This document shows positions 1-6,166 of a stretch of 8,478 bases of DNA, piece by piece; the stretch's first letter is position 1; each line of letters opens with the position of its first letter. Source of the DNA: Flavobacteriaceae bacterium (GTDB lineage Bacteria > Bacteroidota > Bacteroidia > Flavobacteriales > Flavobacteriaceae). Both the position numbers and the translations under genes were made by a program. The notes below the pieces were generated by a model. That model searched no databases. It was given only the letters and a program-made list of their open reading frames with translations, and had not been told where the DNA came from. The stretch spans positions 1 to 8,478 of the forward strand of contig JALZVC010000084.1 in NCBI GenBank assembly GCA_023301205.1. The letters run 5' to 3'.

Positions 1-140
1 AAAATCACATTTTTATTAAGCTACATGATAGGCAAAAATCAGAGTAATTTACAGACCCGTTTTCCGCATGGAAATCATAATATAAAGAAGCCACTCACTT
101 TGTTCTTAGCCCTAATTTATGCGATTTTACATAAACGGTT

Positions 141-1043
141 TTATCTTTTGTTTTTCTTCACGTAATTTTTTAATCCTTCAATTACCATTTGTTTTAAATA
201 TTGATTAATTGGAAGCATGTTACTTCCGATTGCAATATTCTCGTTCCAAACAAATACGGTATCTCCTCTGTCCGCAATACTGTCTTTTGAGATTGGATAA
301 TTTCCACTTTTATCTTGTACGGAAGTATAGGGAATTAAAGAATGAGTAAATTGATTTCTTATTTTAAATAATGCCTTTGCTATTAATTTAGTCTTGATGT
401 CAACATTAGCTTTATCCCAAGATATTCTCTCTTTTGCAACTCGATTAAAACTTTTATTTTCTGAATTTTCGTGCTCCGCTGTTATATGGTTTATATGATA
501 AACTTCTTTTGGTAATGGATTTAGCTCAATCACAAAAAGATTATTAAATATACTTTTCTTTTGTTCAGTTGTTAAACCATCTTCTAAACAATAATAGAAC
601 ATTGTTCTCATACCGTGAATTTCTGAATATCGCTGATGAAATTTTTGAACAATCTTCTCATCAGAGCTAATTTGTGAAGTATCGATACTGTTCTTCTCTG
701 ATTCATAAGGCTCTTTTTTTGCGTTAATCCAACTTCCAAAAGTTAAAAATGAATTGTTTGACAACATTCTTCCTAAAGCTTCAATACAATTCAAATATAG
801 ATGCATTCTCAAAGCGCCATCTTCAAACATTCCTATTCCTTTATTAATCTCCGTGACAATATCATCATTGTGGATATTATCAGAGAGTTTTATTCTTCGT
901 AAAATGAGATTAATATCACGCAAAGACTCCTCATTAAATTCTTTAAAATATTCAGCAACGTCATCTTCTATATTCAGATGATTTTTTAGGAAATCTTCAA
1001 ATAGATTCTTTTTGATTGGAACAAGTAATTTGTCTTTAGCCAC
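141..1043 (-). CDS. Hypothetical protein with HEPN-like Rx4H motif
   Basis: I do not recognise this 300-residue protein as a named family. It is predicted soluble and mostly helical, with no signal peptide or membrane segment. The most informative feature is the segment IRNQFTHSL (residues 228-236). R229 and H234 form an Rx4H motif, the signature of HEPN domains, which are often metal-independent RNases in toxin-antitoxin, abortive-infection and CRISPR-linked proteins. An earlier helix, GALRMHLYLNCIEALG (76-91), resembles the first helix of HEPN bundles. The N-terminal 60 residues are charged and helical. The start is GTG (CAC on the plus strand at 1041-1043), with no clear ribosome site or -7 element upstream. 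The gene is visibly more AT-rich than the nitrilase beside it and stands alone, which suits an accessory gene. The HEPN assignment is inferred from one motif; a non-catalytic helical protein is possible. Confidence 0.75.
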   Translation of the reverse strand: MAKDKLLVPIKKNLFEDFLKNHLNIEDDVAEYFKEFNEESLRDINLILRRIKLSDNIHNDDIVTEINKGIGMFEDGALRMHLYLNCIEALGRMLSNNSFLTFGSWINAKKEPYESEKNSIDTSQISSDEKIVQKFHQRYSEIHGMRTMFYYCLEDGLTTEQKKSIFNNLFVIELNPLPKEVYHINHITAEHENSENKSFNRVAKERISWDKANVDIKTKLIAKALFKIRNQFTHSLIPYTSVQDKSGNYPISKDSIADRGDTVFVWNENIAIGSNMLPINQYLKQMVIEGLKNYVKKNKR

Positions 1044-1148
1044 AGTTTTTTTAAATAAAAGATAACGTTAGCGGATATTAACCGTTTCGATTCAAGATCT
1101 TTGATAACGATACTACATTTACAAAAAAAATGAATGTCTTTAATATTC

Positions 1149-1171
1149 CTGTCTGCCCTTAGGCAGGTCTC
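1149..1171. repeat. Imperfect CCTGYCT/AGGCAGG inverted repeat between genes
   Basis: This lies in the 249-bp gap between the divergent HEPN-like and nitrilase genes. The sequence has CTGCC and GGCAG arms around CTTA, flanked by CCTGT and GTCT. The CTGCC/GGCAG words recur in the terminator at 3272-3311, and such GC-rich short palindromes are often dispersed in flavobacterial intergenic DNA (family knowledge). It has no T-run, so it is not a convincing terminator. The rest of the gap shows no clear promoter for either gene. Confidence 0.35.
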
Positions 1172-1292
1172 AAGTAAACCAAACCTGTAAGATTTTCCAA
1201 TAATTAAGACCAAGTGTATTGGATAAAGATAATTGAAAAAGACAATGTGTAAAAGCAGGTCATATTTCCGAAGAAAGCTTTAATTTTATACT

Positions 1293-2249
1293 ATGAAAAA
1301 CGAACACCTTCTTAAAGTAGCCCTAGCGCAAATTGCGCCTGTGTGGTTAGACAAACAAGCCACCCTTTATAAAATGTATGCCCAGATTGAAGAAGCTGCT
1401 AAAGAAAAAGCGGAGCTTATTGTTTTTGGCGAAGGATTGTTGCCAGGGTATCCATTTTGGTTGGCATTAACCGATGGCGCTGCTTGGAATAAAACAGTAG
1501 TAAAAGAGCTACACGCACATTATGTGCGTAATAGTGTAACCATTGAAGACGGCGATCTTGATGCTGTTTGTGCGCTGGCAAAAAAGCATCATATGGCTAT
1601 GTATCTGGGGATTATAGAGCGACCACTAGATAGAGGTGGGCACAGTATTTATGCTTCTTTGGTTTATATTAACCAACAAGGCGAAGTGCAATCTGTACAT
1701 AGAAAATTACAGCCTACCTATGATGAGCGCTTAACTTGGGCGCCTGGTGACGGGAACGGTTTAAAAGTGCACCCACTAAAACAATTTACAGTGGGCGGTC
1801 TCAATTGCTGGGAAAACTGGATGCCATTGCCTCGTGCGGCGCTGTATGGTCAGGGCGAAAATTTACACGTTGCCGTATGGCCTGGTAGTGATCATAATAC
1901 GAAAGACATTACGCGTTTTATTGCTAGAGAATCTAGAAGTTTTGTAATTTCGGTTTCTTCCTTAATGCGGAAAAGTGACTTCCCAAAAAATACGCCGCAT
2001 ATTGATGAGATTTTAGAAAAATCACCGCAAGTTCTAGCTAATGGTGGAAGCTGTATCGCTGGACCAGATGGGGAGTGGCTTGTAGCACCAGACATGAAAA
2101 CAGATGGGAATATCTACCACACGATAGATTTTAATCGTGTGTACGAAGAGCGTCAAAACTTTGATGCTGTGGGGCATTATTCTAGACCAGATGTTACCCA
2201 GCTCCATGTAAACCGAGAACGACAATCTACAGTTAAATTTGAAGATTAA
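1293..2249 (+). CDS. Nitrilase (carbon-nitrogen hydrolase, branch 1)
   Basis: This is a 318-residue cytoplasmic carbon-nitrogen hydrolase of the nitrilase superfamily. Nitrilases convert R-CN to a carboxylic acid and ammonia through a Cys thioester-type intermediate. All active-site residues are present: E47 in FGEGLLPGYP, K138 in HRKLQPTYDE, the second Glu E145 in YDERLTWAPGDG, and nucleophile C172 in GGLNCWENWMPL. The CWENxMPL and HRKLxPTxxER forms are typical of branch-1 true nitrilases rather than amidases or N-carbamoylases. The length also suits the family (roughly 310-360 residues). The substrate cannot be read from sequence; aromatic or aliphatic nitriles are both possible. The ATG at 1293 gives the usual short lead-in before the first beta strand (KVALAQIAP). 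No Shine-Dalgarno is seen, as expected in Bacteroidota. It appears monocistronic: the next gene has its own promoter. Confidence 0.93.
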   Translation: MKNEHLLKVALAQIAPVWLDKQATLYKMYAQIEEAAKEKAELIVFGEGLLPGYPFWLALTDGAAWNKTVVKELHAHYVRNSVTIEDGDLDAVCALAKKHHMAMYLGIIERPLDRGGHSIYASLVYINQQGEVQSVHRKLQPTYDERLTWAPGDGNGLKVHPLKQFTVGGLNCWENWMPLPRAALYGQGENLHVAVWPGSDHNTKDITRFIARESRSFVISVSSLMRKSDFPKNTPHIDEILEKSPQVLANGGSCIAGPDGEWLVAPDMKTDGNIYHTIDFNRVYEERQNFDAVGHYSRPDVTQLHVNRERQSTVKFED

Positions 2250-2299
2250 ATTATATGAAAACTATGTAATTGGTTATTCACTGCTCAAAATTTAAAATG

Positions 2300-2307
2300 T
2301 ATCTTTG
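2300..2307 (+). promoter_or_regulatory. Bacteroidota -7 element for the RsuA-like gene
   Basis: TATCTTTG matches TAnnTTTG exactly and is followed by CGCCC, a common flavobacterial context. No good TTG is found 17-20 bp upstream, so the -33 half is weak. Transcription would begin near 2312-2314, giving a leader of about 65 nt. Confidence 0.65.
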
Positions 2308-2324
2308 CGCCCAATTTAAAACGA

Positions 2325-2337
2325 CCTGAAATTCAGG
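2325..2337. repeat. Palindrome in leader of the RsuA-like gene
   Basis: CCTGAA-A-TTCAGG is a perfect 6-bp inverted repeat with one central base, lying in the predicted 5' leader just after the expected transcription start. It could be a protein-binding site; the one-base centre makes it a poor RNA hairpin unless inner pairs open. Its function is unknown. Confidence 0.35.
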
Positions 2338-2349
2338 GAACTAAAATAC

Positions 2350-2382
2350 ATGCCGCAGATATTGAGCGGAGTTGAAATATGA
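2350..2382 (+). promoter_or_regulatory. Upstream mini-ORF overlapping the RsuA-like start
   Basis: An ATG at 2350 opens a 10-codon frame (MPQILSGVEI) that ends in TGA at 2380-2382. It overlaps the ATG of the next gene (2379-2381) in an ATGA arrangement. That geometry permits termination-reinitiation coupling, so the mini-ORF could load or meter ribosomes on the downstream gene. It also contains a partial copy of the dispersed repeat (2363-2376). No conservation evidence is available here, so its translation is speculative. Confidence 0.3.
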
Positions 2383-3251
2383 ACAGAAACGATAATAACC
2401 GAAAAGGAAAGCCATCTAAAAAAGGAGCCAATACTTCAAGGGGTAAAGGGAATCCAAGAGGAAGTGCTCCAATGAAAAGAGAACAAGCTGCAAAGCCTTT
2501 TGACAAAAATCAAGCGCCTGCAAAAACTGCCGCAAAAAAGGCGAATACAAAAGAAGGAATTCGGTTAAATAAATACATATCTAACAGCGGGATTTGTTCG
2601 CGTCGTGAAGCAGATACTTTTATTGCTACCGGCTTGGTTTCGGTTAATGGAAAAATCATTAACGAAATGGGCTATAAGGTAAAACTGGAAGACGATGTGC
2701 GTTTTGATGGCCGTCGTATCAATCCAGAGCCTATGTCTTATGTGCTTTTAAATAAGCCCAAAGGATTTGCCACCACAACAAGTGAAAGCAAAGGAAACAC
2801 CGTGATGGATCTTGTGTCTAACGCATCAAACTCTCGCATAACACCTATAGGCCGTTTAGGAAGAAACTCAACAGGATTATTGTTATTTACTAATGATGAT
2901 AAACTAAAAGAAAAGCTTAGCAAAAAAGGGATGACGCGTTTGTTTCACGTCGAACTCGATAAGAATCTTAAGGCGGCAGATATTCAAAAAATAAGAGAAG
3001 GATTTTCCATAGAAGGTAAAAAGATAGAGATCGAAGAAATTAGCTACGTAGAGAGTAAGTCTAAGAAAGAAGTTGGTCTAAAGATTAAAAATTTAGGTAA
3101 CAGTGTGATCCGTGATATTTTTGCACATTTTGAGTATGACATCGTAAAACTTGATTGTGTAACCTTAGCGCATTTAACAAAGAAAGATTTGCCAAGAGGT
3201 AAATGGAAAATTTTGACACAGGAAGAATTGAATCTTTTTTCTATGCTTTAG
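2379..3251 (+). CDS. RsuA/RluB-family pseudouridine synthase homologue, probable pseudoenzyme
   Basis: The family converts uridine to pseudouridine in rRNA with an Asp nucleophile. This 290-residue protein has a basic low-complexity N-tail (1-58, rich in K, N, R, G and A), then an S4 RNA-binding domain (about 60-115, starting IRLNKYISNSGICSRREAD). The synthase domain follows (about 118-285). The fold markers are clear: LLNKPKGF (123-130), GLLLFTND (166-173) and KKDLPRGKWKILT near the end. However, the catalytic motif normally GRLDxxT reads GRLGRNST, with G161 (GGA, 2859-2861) in place of Asp. The conserved motif-II Tyr (K-x-Y-x-V) is F189 in RLFHV. The usual R-x-x-R-R near the C-terminus reads S-x-x-R-D (242-246). 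It therefore probably binds RNA without modifying it; this is inferred. The start is the first ATG after an in-frame TGA at 2373-2375. The gene has its own promoter and terminator. Confidence 0.88.
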   Translation: MNRNDNNRKGKPSKKGANTSRGKGNPRGSAPMKREQAAKPFDKNQAPAKTAAKKANTKEGIRLNKYISNSGICSRREADTFIATGLVSVNGKIINEMGYKVKLEDDVRFDGRRINPEPMSYVLLNKPKGFATTTSESKGNTVMDLVSNASNSRITPIGRLGRNSTGLLLFTNDDKLKEKLSKKGMTRLFHVELDKNLKAADIQKIREGFSIEGKKIEIEEISYVESKSKKEVGLKIKNLGNSVIRDIFAHFEYDIVKLDCVTLAHLTKKDLPRGKWKILTQEELNLFSML

Positions 3252-3271
3252 AAAAAAGTGTTTTAAATTTT

Positions 3272-3311
3272 AAAGAGCCTGCCTGTTATTTAATACTAGG
3301 CAGGCTTTTTT
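3272..3311 (+). terminator. Rho-independent terminator after the RsuA-like gene
   Basis: Arms AGCCTGCCT (3276-3284) and AGGCAGGCT (3298-3306) pair perfectly. Outer A-T pairs, with one G-T wobble, extend the stem to 3272 and 3310. The loop is 13 nt and the stem runs into a T-tract (3306-3311). It begins 20 nt after the TAG stop and isolates this gene from the toxin-antitoxin operon. Confidence 0.88.
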
Positions 3312-3370
3312 CTGCTGAAATATAAAGGTATTTTAAATTTTAGTAAAACAAACATAAACTAATGTCTTTT

Positions 3371-3396
3371 TCTTATAGACAAAAGTCTTATATTTG
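3371..3396 (+). promoter_or_regulatory. Promoter and candidate operator of the Xre-RES operon
   Basis: The -7 element TATATTTG (3389-3396) matches TAnnTTTG exactly. Abutting it is the palindrome AGAC-AAAA-GTCT (3377-3388), and a 7-bp direct repeat TCTTATA occurs at 3371-3377 and 3386-3392. Xre-type antitoxins commonly repress their own promoter, so this is the natural operator candidate (inference). No clear -33 TTG is present. Transcription would start near 3402, leaving a leader of about 10 nt before the ATG at 3412. Confidence 0.6.
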
Positions 3397-3411
3397 CATA
3401 AAGTTATAATT

Positions 3412-3906
3412 ATGGGCGCAATAAAATATAAAGAAGGTGATGCTAGTTTTAATAGTGTAAACGAAGCTATAGGTTTATATATACAACAAGAGCTTCCTGC
3501 TACAGGTATTGCATCATCACAGTTTTTTAAAAATAAGATGCTTGTGGTAAAAACAATCCGTAAAGGATTGCCATTTGCTATATTTTCGCTCATTAAAAAA
3601 ATCACTCCATTTAGTGATGAAGACTGGGCAAACTATCTTAATCTATCTACAAAAACACTGCAGCGTTATAAAAACGAGCAAGACTTTTTATTTAAGCCTA
3701 TTCACACAGAGAAAATTCTAGAGCTCACAGAGGTTACAAATATGGGTGTGAGTGTTTTTGATGACTTAGCAAGTTTTCATGAGTGGTTAAACACTACTAG
3801 TTTAGCTTTAGGTAATCATAAACCTGCAGAGTTATTACAAGATAGCTATGGTAAAGAGTTAGTACTCGCAGAGCTTAACCGCATTGAGCACGGGATATTT
3901 GCATAA
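3412..3906 (+). CDS. Xre/ParS-type antitoxin with DUF2384 domain
   Basis: This is a 164-residue cytoplasmic antitoxin of the Xre-RES type II system. It neutralises the RES toxin encoded next and probably represses the operon. An N-terminal helical region (about 1-65) leads into a helix-turn-helix-like segment (about 68-88, SDEDWANYLNLSTKTLQRYK). The C-terminal toxin-binding DUF2384 domain (about 110-164) has the typical pattern of a short helix with EWL, then LALGNHKPAELL and a terminal ELNRIEHGIFA. The frame is open back to a TTG at 3394, but that TTG lies inside the -7 element, so the ATG at 3412 is chosen. The stop TAA overlaps the toxin ATG by one base (TAATG), indicating translational coupling. 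The family assignment rests on the C-terminal pattern and the partner gene together. Confidence 0.9.
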   Translation: MGAIKYKEGDASFNSVNEAIGLYIQQELPATGIASSQFFKNKMLVVKTIRKGLPFAIFSLIKKITPFSDEDWANYLNLSTKTLQRYKNEQDFLFKPIHTEKILELTEVTNMGVSVFDDLASFHEWLNTTSLALGNHKPAELLQDSYGKELVLAELNRIEHGIFA

Positions 3907-4361
3907 TGAAGGTATTTAGGCTTTCAAGAAAGAAATATGCTAAAACGTTGAGCGGAAAAGGTGCAGCCCTTTTTGGTAATCGCTGGAATTCTAAAGGTGT
4001 AGAAATGATTTACACCGCTGAGAGTAGAGCGTTGGCAATGGCAGAAGTTGCGGTGCATTTATCAATACCAAGACTTCCTAAAGATTATATGATGCTCGAG
4101 ATAGTGATACCAAAAAGTGTTTCTGTTTGCGAGTTAAAAAAACAACCTAAAAAAGGATGGAATGATAATCTACCAACATCTATTTCGCAAGAACTTGGTG
4201 ATACTTTTATTAGGGATGGTGATTGTTGTGTGGTTAAAGTGCCTTCTGCCGTGGTGCAGGGAGATTTTAATTATTTGATTAACCCCTATCATTTAGATTT
4301 TAAGAAGATCAAAATCACCGCAGCGGTCAAGTTTCCGTTTGATACACGAATGTTTAAGTAA
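3906..4361 (+). CDS. RES-domain toxin of Xre-RES toxin-antitoxin system
   Basis: This 151-residue toxin belongs to the RES family, whose characterised members deplete NAD+ by hydrolysis or phosphorolysis and so stop growth. The residues usually cited as essential (Arg, Tyr, Glu, Ser) can be matched to R26 in GNRWNSKG, Y36 in IYTAES, E47 in MAEVAVHL and S114 in VPSAVV. Other family features are R5 in the FRLSRKKY opening and the C-terminal NYLINPYHLDF (122-132). The domain fills the whole protein, as is usual for stand-alone RES toxins, and nothing looks truncated, so the toxin is probably active. It starts within the antitoxin stop codon (TAATG) and is presumably co-transcribed and coupled. 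It ends 15 bp before the convergent glycosyltransferase gene, with no clear terminator between them. Confidence 0.92.
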   Translation: MKVFRLSRKKYAKTLSGKGAALFGNRWNSKGVEMIYTAESRALAMAEVAVHLSIPRLPKDYMMLEIVIPKSVSVCELKKQPKKGWNDNLPTSISQELGDTFIRDGDCCVVKVPSAVVQGDFNYLINPYHLDFKKIKITAAVKFPFDTRMFK

Positions 4362-4376
4362 CGCCTATTCAATTTT

Positions 4377-5795
4377 TTATCCCAGATTGAATTTCTTAAG
4401 GCTATTCCCAAAGAAAATTTCTGTGATTGCAAATCCAATGACTACAATATATTCCATAGCAACTAGCCCTAAATTTTCTTGAAATCCATCTGCACCATAC
4501 GCAGAATACGAGAATATCACCATAAAACTCCAAACAATTGGGAATTTGTATCGAGTAAAAACAGATAGTACTAATGGCGTGGCAATATACCAAGGATGAA
4601 CGGTGGTAGATAACAAGAAGTAAAAAGAGACACCTAGTAAAATGGCTGTAATTAATTGTTGCGTAGTTGTATTTCTTCGGAAAAATGCCAGCGTCATAAT
4701 AAGTGTAATTACAATTAAAGGTAGGATTTTCCCAACGGTACCAATAATATTCCAGCCCACGGTCTGAAATCCAATCCATCTAATTACATAGTAAACACTT
4801 GCATTAAATTCAAAATTTTGAAACCATAAACCAATGGTCGCCGCAAAATTTGAAATAAAATCTGAAGATAAAAATGGAGCAAACGTTAGCGCAATGGATC
4901 CCAAAACACTTACATAAAACAGTACCATTTTTGTCACACTGAGCTTGTCGAAGTGCAACCCCAATATAGAATTTTTTGCATTTTTATTGCTAATCAAGTA
5001 TTTAAAGAATAGAGGTAAAAACAACAAGGGCAATAACTTTACCGAAACCGAAATACCCAAAAGCGCCGCTGCCCAAAACCATTTTTCCTTGTGCAATAGA
5101 TAAAATGCCCAAACCACAAAAAATAGCATAACACCTTCAAAGTGCAAATTACCTGTAAGTTCAATGATGATAAAAGGGTTTAAGAAATACCAAAAGATAT
5201 TCTTGACTGGGAGATTGAGTTTTTCTAAAAGCTTTTTCCCAAAATATAAGATCCCGATATCTGCGGCAATCATAAGAACTCTCAATACTATTACCGATCC
5301 TAAAATAGATCCTTTTGCAAATAAGGCTGCAATGGCAAAACAGAGTTGGTTAATGGGTGGGTAATTACTGTAATGATGTGCGTTTAATGCGCCCATTCCA
5401 TTAATGAGCTCTTGCCATTGGGCAATAGTGTCTAGTGATGTCAAACTGAGCGCAGTCGGAGTCCCTTCCTGTAATTGCTCTGGAGTAAATAAATAAGGGT
5501 TTATTCCTTGAATCAATACCCGCCCATCCCAGACAAATCGATAAAAATCCTGACTCAAATTTGGGATTACGGGTAAGAAAAGAAGTCTAAAGAAAACACC
5601 AATTCCAGCCAGTACCCAAAAATTAAATTGTGTAGCTTTTATAATACGCCAGGCGCAATAGAATAATCCTGAGTAGAGAAGGAGGAGGTTTAAGAAATTA
5701 CTTCGTTCTAGATTGTAGGCGAAAATTAGATACAAAACGATACTTCCAATTAATGGAATAATGAGTTTAGAATCTTCTTTTAAGAATTGTCTCAA
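4377..5795 (-). CDS. GT-C-type integral membrane glycosyltransferase (mannosyltransferase-like)
   Basis: This 472-residue polytopic membrane protein has about 11-13 hydrophobic segments, for example near 11-28, 35-52, 58-77, 164-186, 218-235, 239-266, 290-308, 352-372, 379-398, 416-433 and 445-463. Its architecture and motifs fit GT-C glycosyltransferases (DUF2029/GT87 or mannosyltransferase-like), which move a sugar from a polyprenyl-phosphate donor outside the cytoplasmic membrane. The first large loop has NLSQDFYRFVWDGRVL (79-94), where D83 is the likely catalytic acid, followed by GINPY. NLHFEGVML (216-224) and SVKLLPLLFLP (251-261) are also typical. The acceptor and sugar are unknown. 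The start is TTG (CAA at 5793-5795): an in-frame stop lies just upstream and there is no early ATG. Two dispersed-repeat copies are translated within it, at about residues 112-119 and 280-288. Confidence 0.85.
   Translation of the reverse strand: MRQFLKEDSKLIIPLIGSIVLYLIFAYNLERSNFLNLLLLYSGLFYCAWRIIKATQFNFWVLAGIGVFFRLLFLPVIPNLSQDFYRFVWDGRVLIQGINPYLFTPEQLQEGTPTALSLTSLDTIAQWQELINGMGALNAHHYSNYPPINQLCFAIAALFAKGSILGSVIVLRVLMIAADIGILYFGKKLLEKLNLPVKNIFWYFLNPFIIIELTGNLHFEGVMLFFVVWAFYLLHKEKWFWAAALLGISVSVKLLPLLFLPLFFKYLISNKNAKNSILGLHFDKLSVTKMVLFYVSVLGSIALTFAPFLSSDFISNFAATIGLWFQNFEFNASVYYVIRWIGFQTVGWNIIGTVGKILPLIVITLIMTLAFFRRNTTTQQLITAILLGVSFYFLLSTTVHPWYIATPLVLSVFTRYKFPIVWSFMVIFSYSAYGADGFQENLGLVAMEYIVVIGFAITEIFFGNSLKKFNLG
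4933..4959 (-). repeat. Dispersed repeat copy, in frame inside the glycosyltransferase
   Basis: Read on the minus strand it contains CACTTCGACAAGCTCAG followed by TGTGAC. It is the AAG variant of the repeat also found at 6037-6058. It encodes residues about 280-288 (LHFDKLSVT), a hydrophilic patch between two membrane segments of the glycosyltransferase, with the reading frame preserved. Confidence 0.7.
5438..5463 (-). repeat. Dispersed repeat copy, in frame inside the glycosyltransferase
   Basis: The minus strand reads ACTCCGACTGCGCTCAG then TTTGACATC, a slightly diverged TnCG variant. It encodes residues about 112-119 (TPTALSLT) in the extracytoplasmic loop that follows the D83 motif. The surrounding protein still looks normal, so the copy is tolerated. 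Confidence 0.65.
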
Positions 5796-5855
5796 TAGAT
5801 TTTTTTATACTGTTTAAGAAGCGAATAACGATTTTTTAGTTCTTTCTACTGGCGG

Positions 5856-5882
5856 CTAAATTAATGTAAATAAACTAACAAA
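5856..5882 (-). promoter_or_regulatory. Tentative glycosyltransferase promoter
   Basis: On the minus strand TTTG (5882-5879) is followed after 15 bp by TAATTTAG (5863-5856). The latter has one mismatch to TAnnTTTG, and the spacing is shorter than the usual 17-20 bp, so this is only a candidate. The leader would be about 55 nt. Confidence 0.3.
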
Positions 5883-6036
5883 ATGCTGTTTGCGAATAGG
5901 AGAAGGTGGATTTTTAAATTATTATTGAATAAAAAGAAAAATTCTCAACCCCAAATTCGTAAGAGGTTAAGGCCTGAAATTAAAATTTAATAATGAGAGC
6001 AAATAATAAGCATCAACTCGGCATAGCCTTAACGGT

Positions 6037-6058
6037 CTTCGACAAGCTCAGACTGACA
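6037..6058 (+). repeat. Dispersed repeat copy, intergenic
   Basis: The plus strand reads CTTCGACAAGCTCAGACTGA. Its first 15 bases are identical to the core of the copy at 4933-4959, but it lies in the opposite orientation. It is the only clearly non-coding full copy in the window. Confidence 0.7.
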
Positions 6059-6130
6059 AAAGTTAGCTTGATAATCGGAAATTACCTACGAAAATTGAAA
6101 TCAAAAAGAGCAATAAAAGGTGGCTGAGTG

Positions 6131-6166
6131 ATCTTGGCAAAATGCCTTAAAGCATTTTACCAAGAT
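6131..6166 (-). terminator. Long hairpin after TolB-like gene, terminator-like
   Basis: Two 15-nt arms (6131-6145 and 6152-6166) pair with one C-A mismatch around a 6-nt loop CTTAAA. The inner stem is AAAATGC/GCATTTT and the outer stem ATCTTGG/CCAAGAT. It sits 10 nt after the stop of the minus-strand gene. No immediate U-run follows on the minus strand, so it may be a 3'-end stabiliser or weak terminator rather than a classic rho-independent one. Confidence 0.55.

Noticed and set aside
1..165. Plus-strand frame 1 is open from the window edge to a TAA at 163-165.
   Set aside because: The 54-residue translation is low in protein-like features and overlaps the 3' end of the HEPN-like gene antisense. 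Nothing else in 1-140 is recognisable, so it is probably chance.
1060..1085. AACGTTAGCGG...TTAACCG considered as an integron attC-like core next to the orphan HEPN-like gene.
   Set aside because: No matching second core or typical attC stem could be found downstream of the gene, and there is no integrase in the window.
986..1213. 75-codon minus-strand frame upstream of the HEPN-like gene.
   Set aside because: It overlaps the HEPN-like start in another frame, crosses the short inverted repeat, and its translation resembles no protein.
2379..3251. Treating the pseudouridine synthase homologue as a decaying pseudogene.
   Set aside because: The frame is intact over 290 codons with a clean promoter and terminator, and structural motifs are preserved. 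Only active-site positions are changed, which fits a pseudoenzyme better than decay.
4367..4392. ATTCAAT...ATTGAAT inverted repeat between the toxin and glycosyltransferase genes, considered as a shared terminator.
   Set aside because: The stem is only 7 AT-rich pairs with a 12-nt loop, it reaches into the glycosyltransferase coding sequence, and no T-run follows on either strand.
5993..6127. 44-codon plus-strand frame (MRANNKHQLG...) covering the intergenic repeat copy.
   Set aside because: There is no promoter or family resemblance, and part of it is the repeat itself. Its openness is explained by the stop-free phase of the repeat.
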